Shown one piece after another: positions 14,812-22,919 of a DNA stretch of 24,126 nt (positions are counted from its first letter, which is position 1; each line of letters starts with the position of its first letter). This DNA comes from CAWVWF01 sp963933885 (lineage in GTDB: Bacteria > Bacteroidota > Bacteroidia > Flavobacteriales_C > GCA-002722245). The notes beneath the pieces were generated by a model that saw nothing but the letters and a program-made list of their open reading frames with translations, had not been told where the DNA came from and did no database searches. The translations under genes were made by a program, and so were the position numbers. The DNA lies in contig CAWVWF010000030.1 of assembly GCA_963933885.1 (NCBI GenBank), forward strand, positions 1-24,126. Reading direction: 5' to 3'.

Positions 14812-15503
14812 TATAATAATCTTCTTTCAGGAAATTTGCCAATTAAATCAGAATGCTCTGCTTTGGTAATTGAAGTAAACTTTACAATGTCCCCCATTTC
14901 TATAACAGCATTATTATCACCCCCAATTAAATTTAGTGGACAATTACCAATTAACTGCCAACCTCCAGGAGTTTCTAATGGATAAACACCAGTTTGATTA
15001 TCTGCAATCCCAACTCCACCTTTTGGAATTTTTGTTCTAGGTGTAGATAATCTTGGCGTATGTAGTTCTTCATCCAATCCTCCTAAATAAAGGAAACCAG
15101 GTACAAAACCGATCATATATACTAAATACTCCGGTGCTGTATGTTTTGTAATCAATTCTTCTTGCGTTAAATCATTGTGCTGTAAAACAAACTCAGTATC
15201 AATACCAAAACAGCTATCATAACAAACTGGGAGAATAACTTCATAAGAAGGTAATTGAAGACTTTCCGATTGATTCAGAATTTCTTCAGCCAAATCAGAA
15301 ACACCTTGAATACTTTGATTTTTCGGTTCATAATAAACCACTAAAGAATTATACGCTGGTGTTAAAGCTACAATACCCTGCTCAGGAAATCTTCTGAGAC
15401 TTTCATATAAATATCTTACTTTTTGATGTACTTCAATTGAAATCTCATTTTCAAAAGAAATAAGAACTGCGTTGTTTCCGTATGATATAATATTAAATTC
15501 CAA
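14811..15503 (-). CDS. pxpB: 5-oxoprolinase subunit B (PxpB)
   Basis: This subunit belongs to the KipI/allophanate-hydrolase-subunit-1 family and partners PxpC in the cyclophilin-like complex that handles 5-oxoproline. Signature segments are the middle LPVCYDSCFGID (91-102), MIGFVPGFLYLGGL (130-143), TPRTKIPKGGVGIADNQTG (154-172) and TPGGWQLIG (178-186), all in the usual order. The length (230) is normal. Its start lies 11 bp inside the 3' end of pxpA and its stop overlaps the pxpC start, so all three are translated in a chain. Older annotations for such genes (inhibitor of KinA) come from Bacillus KipI; with pxpA and pxpC alongside, 5-oxoprolinase is the better call. Confidence 0.95.
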   Translation of the reverse strand: MEFNIISYGNNAVLISFENEISIEVHQKVRYLYESLRRFPEQGIVALTPAYNSLVVYYEPKNQSIQGVSDLAEEILNQSESLQLPSYEVILPVCYDSCFGIDTEFVLQHNDLTQEELITKHTAPEYLVYMIGFVPGFLYLGGLDEELHTPRLSTPRTKIPKGGVGIADNQTGVYPLETPGGWQLIGNCPLNLIGGDNNAVIEMGDIVKFTSITKAEHSDLIGKFPERRLL

Positions 15504-16227
15504 TTTGAATATTGTAATCTTTGACCGAATTTACAACAAATTCTAAGTTTTTCTCTGCTCCTTTATGATCTCCATGAAAACAAATTGAATCCACATCAAT
15601 AATAATCTCTTTTCCTGAATAGCTTTTAATTGGTTCTTTACCAGATATTTTTAAAAATTGAGATAATATATCTTCTTTAGTTGATAATACTGACCCTTCT
15701 AAATTTCGACTTCTTAACGAACCATCTTCTTCATAAACTCTATCCGCAAAACCTTCTCTAATATATCCAACTCCTTTCTTCATAGCTAATTCTTCTGCTA
15801 CGCAATTCGGAAGCCCCATTAGAAGAACCTCTGGCATTTCAAATTGTATTAGATTAACTAATACTTCAGCATAGGCTGGATCATTACATACCCTATGATA
15901 GAGCGCTCCATGAGGTTTAATATAAGAAACCTTAACTCCATAAACACCAGATATAGCGACTACACTCTTTATTTGTATAAGTAAATCTTCGTATAATTCA
16001 TCCGACTCTACATCCATGGAAATTCGACCAAAATTTTCTTTATCATCAAAAGAAGGATGAGCCCCTATTCGAGTATTATATCGTTTCGCATACTCAATAA
16101 CTTCTCTAATTGAAAGCAAATCTCCAGTGTGTCCCCCACAAGCAATGTTGCAGGATGAAACTAAAGGTATTATTTTAGCTTCATTATTAAATCCTTCTCC
16201 AGTATCTACGTTAATATCTATTAGCAT
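15493..16227 (-). CDS. pxpA: 5-oxoprolinase subunit A (PxpA, LamB/YcsF family)
   Basis: PxpA carries out the ATP-dependent phosphorylation and ring-opening side of 5-oxoproline cleavage. The family start INVDTGEGF (5-13; commonly DLGE), SCNIACGGHTGD (25-36), RIGAHPSFDD (53-62), NFGR and KPHGALYH (104-111) are all present. I chose the ATG at 16227, giving 244 residues and the family's usual N-terminus. An upstream in-frame TTG at 16248 would add seven residues that overlap a near-consensus promoter box. Pyroglutamate forms spontaneously from glutamine and by turnover of glutathione or N-terminal residues, so the operon acts as a damage-repair and glutamate-recovery unit. No amino-acid or metal transporter accompanies it here. 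Confidence 0.95.
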   Translation of the reverse strand: MLIDINVDTGEGFNNEAKIIPLVSSCNIACGGHTGDLLSIREVIEYAKRYNTRIGAHPSFDDKENFGRISMDVESDELYEDLLIQIKSVVAISGVYGVKVSYIKPHGALYHRVCNDPAYAEVLVNLIQFEMPEVLLMGLPNCVAEELAMKKGVGYIREGFADRVYEEDGSLRSRNLEGSVLSTKEDILSQFLKISGKEPIKSYSGKEIIIDVDSICFHGDHKGAEKNLEFVVNSVKDYNIQIGI

Positions 16228-16232
16228 AATGG

Positions 16233-16240
16233 TAAAGGTA
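16233..16240 (-). promoter_or_regulatory. -7 box TACCTTTA for pxpABC
   Basis: On the minus strand this matches TAnnTTTG except for the last base. It ends 5 bases before the pxpA ATG at 16227, so a leaderless or near-leaderless mRNA is predicted. No TTTG is seen at -33. It also argues against the upstream TTG start. Confidence 0.4.
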
Positions 16241-16257
16241 ATAAGCAATAATAAGTG

Positions 16258-17466
16258 ATGAAGTATTTTGATTATAAAGTTTTGAAAGCTGTATTGTTTT
16301 TTCTGATTATAACTTCAGGAAGGTCAGCTTTTTGTCAAAAAGATTCAATAAATATTTGGAAACCATACTTATTATCCAATCACCCATTGGGAATTTTCAC
16401 AAGTAGAATTAATCATAATTTTAATTCTCATGCATCATCTAAATATCAAGTCTCTTTCACTTTAAGTCGAGGAAATGTTTGGCTTCCCGAAGTTGTATCT
16501 AACCATTTAACAAAAAAAGCAGACCAAGACTTTTATTCTAAGATCCTTTGGCACGAACGAGAATCAACATTTAAACTAAACCCAGCGGAGAGTAAACAAG
16601 AAATTTTAATGGCTGATGGAATTTTTAGCAGTTATTATTTACAACTTAATGGACCACTTTCAAAAAAGGCTGACTTTAATTTTTCAATAAAAGCAAATCA
16701 AATTTCGGGAGGAAAAGTCCCCTTCTCATTATTAACTAGCGACCAGCTACTTGAATGGTTTCACACAAATATCGCAGGTGGAGAAGATCCTTTTGGTAGA
16801 AAGCTATATGACTTCAATCAAAATAAATTTTTCTACCAGGATAAAAATGGCGGAATAATTAATATAGAAGACGATCGCTTGCTTTTAACTGAAGTGTCTT
16901 TTGATGCATACTTCTATCCAGTCTTTTCCTATTTTGAAAAGCATAATATTAAAATCAACACAGGAATTCACACTGGTGGATCTATAATTAATAATAAAGT
17001 GAATTTTGATTTAGGTTTAATGAGTACACTTAGTAAAAAGATATACTCGAAAAAGAGGTTAACAATTCATACTGGATTTGCAGGAAGTGCGCTAACCCCA
17101 AATATTATTAAATCGAGCAAAGTATCGATCAATCAAAACAAGGTGTTATTCAGTCTTGAAAGTCAGTGGAATTTTGTTAGAAAAATTAAACCAACTAGAG
17201 ATTTTATATTCGGAATCAATTATCATTTACAATCCGCCTTTCAACCCACTAGTGAACTTGACAATATAGTTTTAACTGGTAAACGAAATGTATCTCACTG
17301 GCATTACGCAGGAAGATCCTTACACTTAGGAAGTCAGGGATGGTCGTTTATATTCTCAATAAGAAACAAAGCATTTACCTACAGTACTTTCTTCAGAGAA
17401 GACTTTGTAGTTGATAATGCACCAGACTTCCAAGTGGGTTGGGGAATTGCTTATAAATTAAATTAA
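16258..17466 (+). CDS. DUF3187-like outer-membrane protein, 402 aa
   Basis: A signal peptide (KAVLFFLIITSGRSAF, cleavage probably just after) precedes a sequence with many amphipathic beta strands ending in an aromatic-rich strand (FQVGWGIAYKLN), as in outer-membrane barrels. The segment with LLTSDQLLEWFHTN, GGEDPFGRKLYDFN and an acidic 'GGIINIEDD' resembles the conserved core of DUF3187 proteins ('iExFHxxFGl...R...'). That match is from memory and moderate. I chose the ATG at 16258; an adjacent GTG at 16255 adds only one residue. It is transcribed away from pxpA with about 30 bp between starts, so the two must share a compact divergent promoter. Its last 9 bp overlap the end of the convergent 56-aa gene. 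No substrate can be named. Confidence 0.7.
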   Translation: MKYFDYKVLKAVLFFLIITSGRSAFCQKDSINIWKPYLLSNHPLGIFTSRINHNFNSHASSKYQVSFTLSRGNVWLPEVVSNHLTKKADQDFYSKILWHERESTFKLNPAESKQEILMADGIFSSYYLQLNGPLSKKADFNFSIKANQISGGKVPFSLLTSDQLLEWFHTNIAGGEDPFGRKLYDFNQNKFFYQDKNGGIINIEDDRLLLTEVSFDAYFYPVFSYFEKHNIKINTGIHTGGSIINNKVNFDLGLMSTLSKKIYSKKRLTIHTGFAGSALTPNIIKSSKVSINQNKVLFSLESQWNFVRKIKPTRDFIFGINYHLQSAFQPTSELDNIVLTGKRNVSHWHYAGRSLHLGSQGWSFIFSIRNKAFTYSTFFREDFVVDNAPDFQVGWGIAYKLN

Positions 17467-17628
17467 AGCCAACTTAAGCCCTTTAGATTCTAACCAATAA
17501 TCTAATTGAACTTGCTCATCACCCTTCAACATAGCAATTGCCTTTTTGTATTCTTTTTGAAATAAAGTTTTATCGAAACTTACAGTTTCCAAGATGTATT
17601 TTGAGTATTCTAAAAATGATTGAAACAT
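17458..17628 (-). CDS. Small hypothetical protein, 56 aa
   Basis: ATG at 17628 opens a frame of 56 codons ending with TAA at 17458-17460. The peptide begins MFQSFLEYSKYILETVSFDK and continues as amphipathic helices (LFQKEYKKAIAMLKGDEQ, QLDYWLESKGLKLA). The codon use and the clean helical pattern argue that it is coding. From memory, small Bacteroidota proteins with an 'F.S.F...SK.IL..VSFD..LF.KE..KA' pattern are common and uncharacterised; that recollection needs checking. It lies downstream of, and on the same strand as, the exported dikinase-like gene (75 bp gap), and overlaps the end of the DUF3187-like gene tail to tail by 9 bp. No function is known. Confidence 0.7.
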   Translation of the reverse strand: MFQSFLEYSKYILETVSFDKTLFQKEYKKAIAMLKGDEQVQLDYWLESKGLKLALI

Positions 17629-17702
17629 AACTTATATTATTTCTTCAAAAGTGCGGAAAAAGCTAGTCAAATAAAAACTGTTTAAGGAATTTTAAGAATT
17701 AA

Positions 17703-19619
17703 CTATTTGATCCCTAAACTTCGCACTTGTTTTATGAAAAGTTTCCTTGAAGCTTCATCTATTTTAAACTCAATATCCAAATGAAGTTCACTATAAGAGA
17801 CTGCCGAGAAAAACTTTTGTTTGTTGTAATAAGCTCTTTTAATTTGAGCAACGACTCTCACTAAATTTTCAATTTCTATGTCTGATAAAATCTGCACCCC
17901 TCTATTAAGACTAGATCTCGAAATCCAATCCATAGAAACACGCTGCTTTGTATAACCAATATCTGAACTGATAAAGGCTAAGAAATGATCGTTAACAACT
18001 CCAGGCTCAGGAGCAACAACACTCGTTTCGCCTAGCTGAACACTCACAGTAATACCAGGATAATTATCTCGATACAAATTCTTAGTTAACACAACTCCAT
18101 TTGCTTCTTCGTTTGGAAAAGCTTTATGAACTAACACCCCCATCGCTACATCTTTTTGAGAAATTCCAAATAAAGACCGCTCATTAAAAGCACGATCATT
18201 CCAAAGACTCGCCCATACTTTCTTCAGTGCCTTATCTATCGGTTTTTTATCACTAAAAGGAATACCTGATTTTGAAGCATATAATCCAGCTCCATTGAAT
18301 CCTTTAATATCTTCTGCATTGGTAGATGAACGAAATCTAACTTTAGTTTCACCTAATTCTGAAACTATTCTAGTATTAATTTCTTTTAATAAATTAATAT
18401 TTACAGGGTGGTTTTTAATCTTATTTCTAATCCTTTTTAAGAGCAATCGCTTTTCTTGAATTGAACATCCATTTTTCACATTTAATAAAGCAGCTAAAAC
18501 ATCTTTAGCTCCACTAGATTTTAAATGCTCATTATAATAATAAAACGGTATAGCAAAAGCGCCTTCTGGAACAAAAGCTTTTCCATCAAAATCAATTTTG
18601 GATAATAACCCAAAATAAGAAGCTTTTGCTCCTATCTTACTAATCATCTTAACATTCATATCGTCTACGTTAGGTAGAACCATAAAATCAAGATCCTTTT
18701 TTATTTTCACTTTATCAAACCTATTACTTTTCTCATAATTAAATTCAGCGTCACCAATAGATCTAATTTCAAATGTATCTTGCTTAACAGTAAGCTCAAT
18801 TTTTTTATTCGAATTAGCTTTTAAGACTTTGTTTCCCCAAGCATTCTTTAGACTCATTATTGGAATCCCTCGATTAATTCCGAGTAAAGTTATATGACTT
18901 AAAGGTCCTTGTAGATCTGTTGTAATAATCCCTGACACAACTGGTAAAACGTTAGGAGATCCATTCACAACCAAAATATCCATTGGATTAATATTCGAAA
19001 TCATTACAGAATCTTTATCGCAGAAAACAAGTCTTCCAAATCCTTTCGTTTTATGTAAAGGCTGATATGTCTGATTTAAATACAAAGTTTGAACATCAAC
19101 TGTATTTTTAACATCAGTAATCCTAGTATTCTTGTTGTTTTCTAATAGATAGAAATCATTATTGAAAAACACATGCCCCTTAATCTTATTGAATAAAAAA
19201 ACTATTTGCTCTATACTGGATTCATTAGTCACTCCGAATTCCAAAACATATTTACCTAAATAACTATAGTAGTTTATATTAGCTAATAAGTAGCGCTGAT
19301 TCTTATTTGTTGAATAATTAAATTTATTAAAATCACTACGACTTCCTATCCAGCTCAATTCCTTCTTACAGAAATCACCATGAAATAAGTATTGCTTCCC
19401 ATTAACAAAGTATAGTTCTTTACTCTTTAAATCATAAACAACCTTAACTCCTTGAACATTTCCATATTTTAGAACCAATGGCTTGCTCATAAGTTTTTTA
19501 AATTGGTATAAAGATGAAATTTCATTACGAAAAGCTGGTTCACTTTCAATTGCTCCAACTGTAAAAAGCCCAACTAGAATCAATATTCCGAATAATTTAG
19601 ATTTAAATTTTAACTCCAT
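17703..19619 (-). CDS. Exported PEP-synthase/dikinase-like protein, 638 aa
   Basis: The N-terminus has a hydrophobic segment (LFGILILVGLFTVGAIE, residues 9-25) that looks like a signal peptide or anchor. After an unknown region (about 30-190) comes a phosphohistidine swivel domain with PLSHITLLGINRGIP (His242 in place of the phospho-carrier). A PPDK_N/ATP-grasp domain then fills the rest: ISKIGAKASYFGLL (327-340, equivalent to GGKxAnLgeL), VRFRSSTNAEDIKGFNGAG (427-445, equivalent to RSSAxxED), and ELHLDIEF...LFIKQVRSLG at the end. Classic PEP synthase and PPDK have the ATP-grasp first and a PEP/pyruvate barrel last. Here the order is His domain then ATP-grasp, as in plant glucan water dikinases, and the barrel is missing. 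The enzyme should phosphorylate something from ATP via His242, but export makes the ATP source puzzling. The substrate is unknown. Confidence 0.82.
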   Translation of the reverse strand: MELKFKSKLFGILILVGLFTVGAIESEPAFRNEISSLYQFKKLMSKPLVLKYGNVQGVKVVYDLKSKELYFVNGKQYLFHGDFCKKELSWIGSRSDFNKFNYSTNKNQRYLLANINYYSYLGKYVLEFGVTNESSIEQIVFLFNKIKGHVFFNNDFYLLENNKNTRITDVKNTVDVQTLYLNQTYQPLHKTKGFGRLVFCDKDSVMISNINPMDILVVNGSPNVLPVVSGIITTDLQGPLSHITLLGINRGIPIMSLKNAWGNKVLKANSNKKIELTVKQDTFEIRSIGDAEFNYEKSNRFDKVKIKKDLDFMVLPNVDDMNVKMISKIGAKASYFGLLSKIDFDGKAFVPEGAFAIPFYYYNEHLKSSGAKDVLAALLNVKNGCSIQEKRLLLKRIRNKIKNHPVNINLLKEINTRIVSELGETKVRFRSSTNAEDIKGFNGAGLYASKSGIPFSDKKPIDKALKKVWASLWNDRAFNERSLFGISQKDVAMGVLVHKAFPNEEANGVVLTKNLYRDNYPGITVSVQLGETSVVAPEPGVVNDHFLAFISSDIGYTKQRVSMDWISRSSLNRGVQILSDIEIENLVRVVAQIKRAYYNKQKFFSAVSYSELHLDIEFKIDEASRKLFIKQVRSLGIK

Positions 19620-19693
19620 ATCATATTGGATGAAAGTTGGTATTACTATTCACAAAAAATTAATTATTTTTAAAGAAATCAAAACTATAACAA

Positions 19694-20149
19694 ATGAAAA
19701 CTGCATTTGAACATTTATTACAAACACGTAAAAATATTCTAAAAATTTTAGAAGATAATAAAGGGAAAGAATATATTATCCCAGAAGGTTTTAATAATAG
19801 CTTATATTGGAATGTAGCTCATTGTATAGTAACACAACAATTACTTTGTTATAAGTTATCTGGAAATGATATGATTATTGATGACGAATTGATAGAATCA
19901 TACAGAAAAGGTTCAAAACCAAGTTCTAAAGCACCCAATATTATTGAAGTTGGAAAAGTAAAAGACTTATTAATTACTTCGGTTGAGCAAATGGAAAAAG
20001 ATTACAAAGAAGGACTTTTCATAGCTTACAATGTATACCCAACAAGTTATGGAATTACGTTAAGCTCTATTGATGAAGCAATTCTTTTTAACAACTCTCA
20101 TGAAGCAATGCATTTAGGTTATATGTTAGCGATGTCTAAAAGACTTTAA
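19694..20149 (+). CDS. DinB-like (DinB/YfiT fold) protein, 151 aa
   Basis: This is a four-helix-bundle protein of the DinB superfamily. The metal-binding histidines fall where expected: His43 in WNVAHCIVTQQLL, and His136 and His140 in NNSHEAMHLGYMLAM near the C-terminus. The length is typical. Members include bacillithiol- and mycothiol-dependent transferases and many stress-induced proteins of unknown role, so no reaction is assigned. It is divergent from the dikinase-like gene (74 bp between starts) and 63 bp upstream of rel on the same strand. The AT-rich divergent region shows no perfect TAnnTTTG box. Confidence 0.85.
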   Translation: MKTAFEHLLQTRKNILKILEDNKGKEYIIPEGFNNSLYWNVAHCIVTQQLLCYKLSGNDMIIDDELIESYRKGSKPSSKAPNIIEVGKVKDLLITSVEQMEKDYKEGLFIAYNVYPTSYGITLSSIDEAILFNNSHEAMHLGYMLAMSKRL

Positions 20150-20212
20150 ACGTAACATTACATTGGGATTACTAGTTAGCTTAATTATAAAGTTAGTTAC
20201 AAAATTAGCAGG

Positions 20213-22420
20213 ATGAATATTGATTTAGAAGCGGAGAAAAAAGAGATCTTAAAAAGGTATAGAAAACTTCTTGTTGAGGCAAAAAGATCTCGAGATGATG
20301 TTGATAAAAAACAAATCAGAAAAGCATTTGATGTTGCGCTTGAAGCGCATAAAGAAATGCGAAGAAAATCTGGTGAACCTTATATTTATCACCCGATTGC
20401 AGTTGCTCAAATAGTTGCTGAGGAAATTGGTTTAGGTACTACATCCATTGTTGCTGCTTTATTACATGATACAGTTGAAGATACTGAGATTACGCTTGAA
20501 GACATCGACAATATGTTTGGTGCTAAGGTTTGCAGAATCATAGATGGTCTTACCAAAATCAGTGGTGTAATTGATCATTCAGATCCTAACTATTCAATTC
20601 AAGCTGAGAACTTTAGAAAGATGATGCTTTCTCTTTCTGATGATGTTAGAGTTATTCTAGTTAAGCTTGCTGATAGATTGCATAACATGCGTACAATGGA
20701 GTTTATGCCCCGCCATAAACAACTTAAGATTTCTTATGAGACTTTGTACATCTATGCTCCTCTTGCACACCGACTAGGTTTGAATGCTATAAAAACAGAA
20801 TTGGAAAATTTAGCTTTTCAATATACAGAAACTGAACTTTACGATGAGATTACAACTAAATTAAAAAGTGAACAAAAGAAGTTAACTAGATTTATTAATA
20901 AGTTTAGTTTACCAATTATCAATTCACTAACAGATAAGGAGTTCGACTTTGAAATCTCAGGAAGACCAAAATCTCCTTATTCGATTGCTAGAAAAATGAA
21001 AACTAAAAACGTTCCCTTCGAGGAAGTTTATGATGTTTTCGCGATTAGGATTGTCTTAAATTCAGACATGAGCAATGAAAAGGTTGATTGTTGGAATACA
21101 TACTCTACAGTTACAGATATGTACACACCACGACCTGATCGATTAAGAGATTGGATTTCCACACCTAAAACCAATGGATACGAATCATTACATACAACAG
21201 TAATGGGACCAGAAGGGAAATGGGTAGAAGTACAAATCAGAACAAAAAGAATGCATGAGATTGCTGAAAAAGGTTTGGCAGCTCATTGGAAATATAAAGC
21301 AAAAAACGATCCTGACGCGAGTAGTAAAGTTGATGAGTGGATTGATAAGATAAGAGGCTTGCTTGATAATCCAGGAAATGCAGCAATTGACTTTATCGAT
21401 GATATTAAATTAAATCTTTTCTCAGATGAAATTTATGTATTTACACCTGCTGGAGAATTAAAAACTTTACCAAAAGGTTCTACTGCATTAGACTTTGCTT
21501 ATGATATACATTCCACTATTGGAGATACTTGTATTGGTGCAAAAGTGAATCATAAATTGGTTCCTTTAAATTATACTATTCAAAGTGGCGAACAGTTAGA
21601 AATTTTGACTTCTGGTAAACAGAAACCTAAAGATGAATGGCTTAAACTAGTAACAACAGCGAAAGCAAAGCATGGAATTAAAAATGGGATTAAGCGTGAT
21701 AGAAAACGTGTTGCTACTAATGGAAAAGAAAGATACAAAGCTATCATATCAGCCTTAGAGGTAGGTAAATACCCTAAGTTACTTGCGGAATTAGTTAGGT
21801 TCTTTGACGTACCTGATGTTAGTGAATTATATATAAGGATTGACCAAAAAACGATCGACAGATCTCACATAAAAAATTATTTAGATCAACGAACGGCGCA
21901 TAAGAAAAAACCAGGAGAAGATGTAGATTCTTCAATTGGAATTACTGCTGAATCATTCAAGAAAGGAGATGTTTTAGTTTTAGGTGAAGATGCTGATAAA
22001 ATAGACTACAGAATCTCTCCATGTTGTAATCCTATTCCTGGAGATGAAGTATTCGGTTTTGTAACTGTAGGTGACGGTGTTAAAATTCATAAAACGAATT
22101 GTCCGAATGCGATGCATTTACAAGCCAATTTCGCTTATAGAACTATCAAAGCTATATGGGAAGACAAATCTGCAAATGAGTTCCTAACGGGGGTTAGATT
22201 TACTGGGACAGATGACTTTGGTTTAGTAGCTAAAATTGTAAACATGATATCAGGAGAATCAAAACTTCATATCAAGTCTATTCAATTTGACACTGATCAT
22301 AATGTGTTTGAAGGAAAAGTAATGTTGTACGTTAAAGACAATATTCAACTTCTTGATTTGCAGGATAAATTAAAAGAAATAGAAGGTGTACACGGAATCA
22401 AAAGAGTACACACGAATTAA
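20213..22420 (+). CDS. Bifunctional (p)ppGpp synthetase/hydrolase Rel (RelA/SpoT family)
   Basis: A full-length RSH enzyme of 735 residues. The hydrolase HD domain (about 40-190) keeps its metal and catalytic residues: His60, His85-Asp86 and the ED at 89-90 (ALLHDTVEDTE), and Asp153 in KLADRLHN. The synthetase domain (about 240-360) has GRPKSPYSIARKM, the substrate loop WISTPKTNGYESLHTTV (314-330) and the EVQIRT strand (339-344). A TGS domain (about 404-466), a Cys-rich/zinc-finger-like stretch (PCCNPIPGDEV to HKTNCP, 603-631) and a C-terminal ACT domain (about 661-733) give ribosome-linked regulation. Both activities look intact, so it is a Rel/SpoT-type enzyme controlling the stringent response. 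It starts at ATG 20213, 50 bp before the next gene at its other end. Confidence 0.97.
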   Translation: MNIDLEAEKKEILKRYRKLLVEAKRSRDDVDKKQIRKAFDVALEAHKEMRRKSGEPYIYHPIAVAQIVAEEIGLGTTSIVAALLHDTVEDTEITLEDIDNMFGAKVCRIIDGLTKISGVIDHSDPNYSIQAENFRKMMLSLSDDVRVILVKLADRLHNMRTMEFMPRHKQLKISYETLYIYAPLAHRLGLNAIKTELENLAFQYTETELYDEITTKLKSEQKKLTRFINKFSLPIINSLTDKEFDFEISGRPKSPYSIARKMKTKNVPFEEVYDVFAIRIVLNSDMSNEKVDCWNTYSTVTDMYTPRPDRLRDWISTPKTNGYESLHTTVMGPEGKWVEVQIRTKRMHEIAEKGLAAHWKYKAKNDPDASSKVDEWIDKIRGLLDNPGNAAIDFIDDIKLNLFSDEIYVFTPAGELKTLPKGSTALDFAYDIHSTIGDTCIGAKVNHKLVPLNYTIQSGEQLEILTSGKQKPKDEWLKLVTTAKAKHGIKNGIKRDRKRVATNGKERYKAIISALEVGKYPKLLAELVRFFDVPDVSELYIRIDQKTIDRSHIKNYLDQRTAHKKKPGEDVDSSIGITAESFKKGDVLVLGEDADKIDYRISPCCNPIPGDEVFGFVTVGDGVKIHKTNCPNAMHLQANFAYRTIKAIWEDKSANEFLTGVRFTGTDDFGLVAKIVNMISGESKLHIKSIQFDTDHNVFEGKVMLYVKDNIQLLDLQDKLKEIEGVHGIKRVHTN

Positions 22421-22457
22421 CATTTTAAATTTTTAATGATTTAAAGTGTTAGTTTAT

Positions 22458-22465
22458 TAAATTTG
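22458..22465 (+). promoter_or_regulatory. -7 promoter box, TAAATTTG
   Basis: A perfect TAnnTTTG match that ends 4 bases before the phosphatase ATG at 22470. Because the box is centred near -7, the predicted transcription start falls at or within a base or two of the ATG. It would also drive the coupled methyltransferase. Confidence 0.6.
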
Positions 22466-22469
22466 TGTC

Positions 22470-22919
22470 ATGAAAATTTTAATGGTATGCCTTGGTAATA
22501 TATGTAGATCTCCTGTTGCGGAAGGTGTCATGAAAGCCAAAGCCGACGAATATGGGTTAGATATTTCTGTTGATAGTGCTGGAACAAGTGATTGGCATGA
22601 TGGAGAAAAAGCTGATTCTAGATCTAGAAAAAATGCTATAGAAAACGGTGTTAACATATCTGACCAACGTTCTAGAGGGGTTGTCCTTTCCGATTTCGAT
22701 GAGTTTGACATAGTGTACGCTATGGATGAATCCAACTATAACAATTTAGTTAACATGTCTCCAGAGCATCATCATCATAAAATTAAAATGATTTTGAATG
22801 AAGTTTACCCTGGAGAGAATATGAGTGTTCCTGATCCTTATTATGGGAATGATGGATTTCAATTGGTTTTCGACTTACTTAATGATGCCTGTACTACAAT
22901 TGCAAAAAATATAAAATAA
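22470..22919 (+). CDS. Low-molecular-weight protein-tyrosine phosphatase, 149 aa
   Basis: The P-loop VCLGNICRSP (6-15) has the CX5R signature with nucleophile Cys7, Arg13 and Ser14, plus Cys12 as the second cysteine. The general acid is Asp122 in the PDPYYG loop (121-126). The length is typical, and DSAGTS and AMDESNYNNL are further family motifs. It removes phosphate from tyrosine (or arginine in some bacterial members). No partner kinase is nearby, and the usual surface-polysaccharide kinase context is absent. The stop overlaps the ATG of the methyltransferase by one base (TAATG), so the two are co-translated. Confidence 0.96.
   Translation: MKILMVCLGNICRSPVAEGVMKAKADEYGLDISVDSAGTSDWHDGEKADSRSRKNAIENGVNISDQRSRGVVLSDFDEFDIVYAMDESNYNNLVNMSPEHHHHKIKMILNEVYPGENMSVPDPYYGNDGFQLVFDLLNDACTTIAKNIK

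Noticed and set aside
22424..22445. TTTAAAT...ATTTAAA inverted repeat after rel
   Set aside because: Only A/T pairs are involved in a region that is almost all A and T, so it is expected by chance.
22457..22735. 92-codon minus-strand frame over the phosphatase gene
   Set aside because: It is antisense to the phosphatase P-loop region, whose codons fully explain the sequence; the Ser-rich translation is typical of a shadow.
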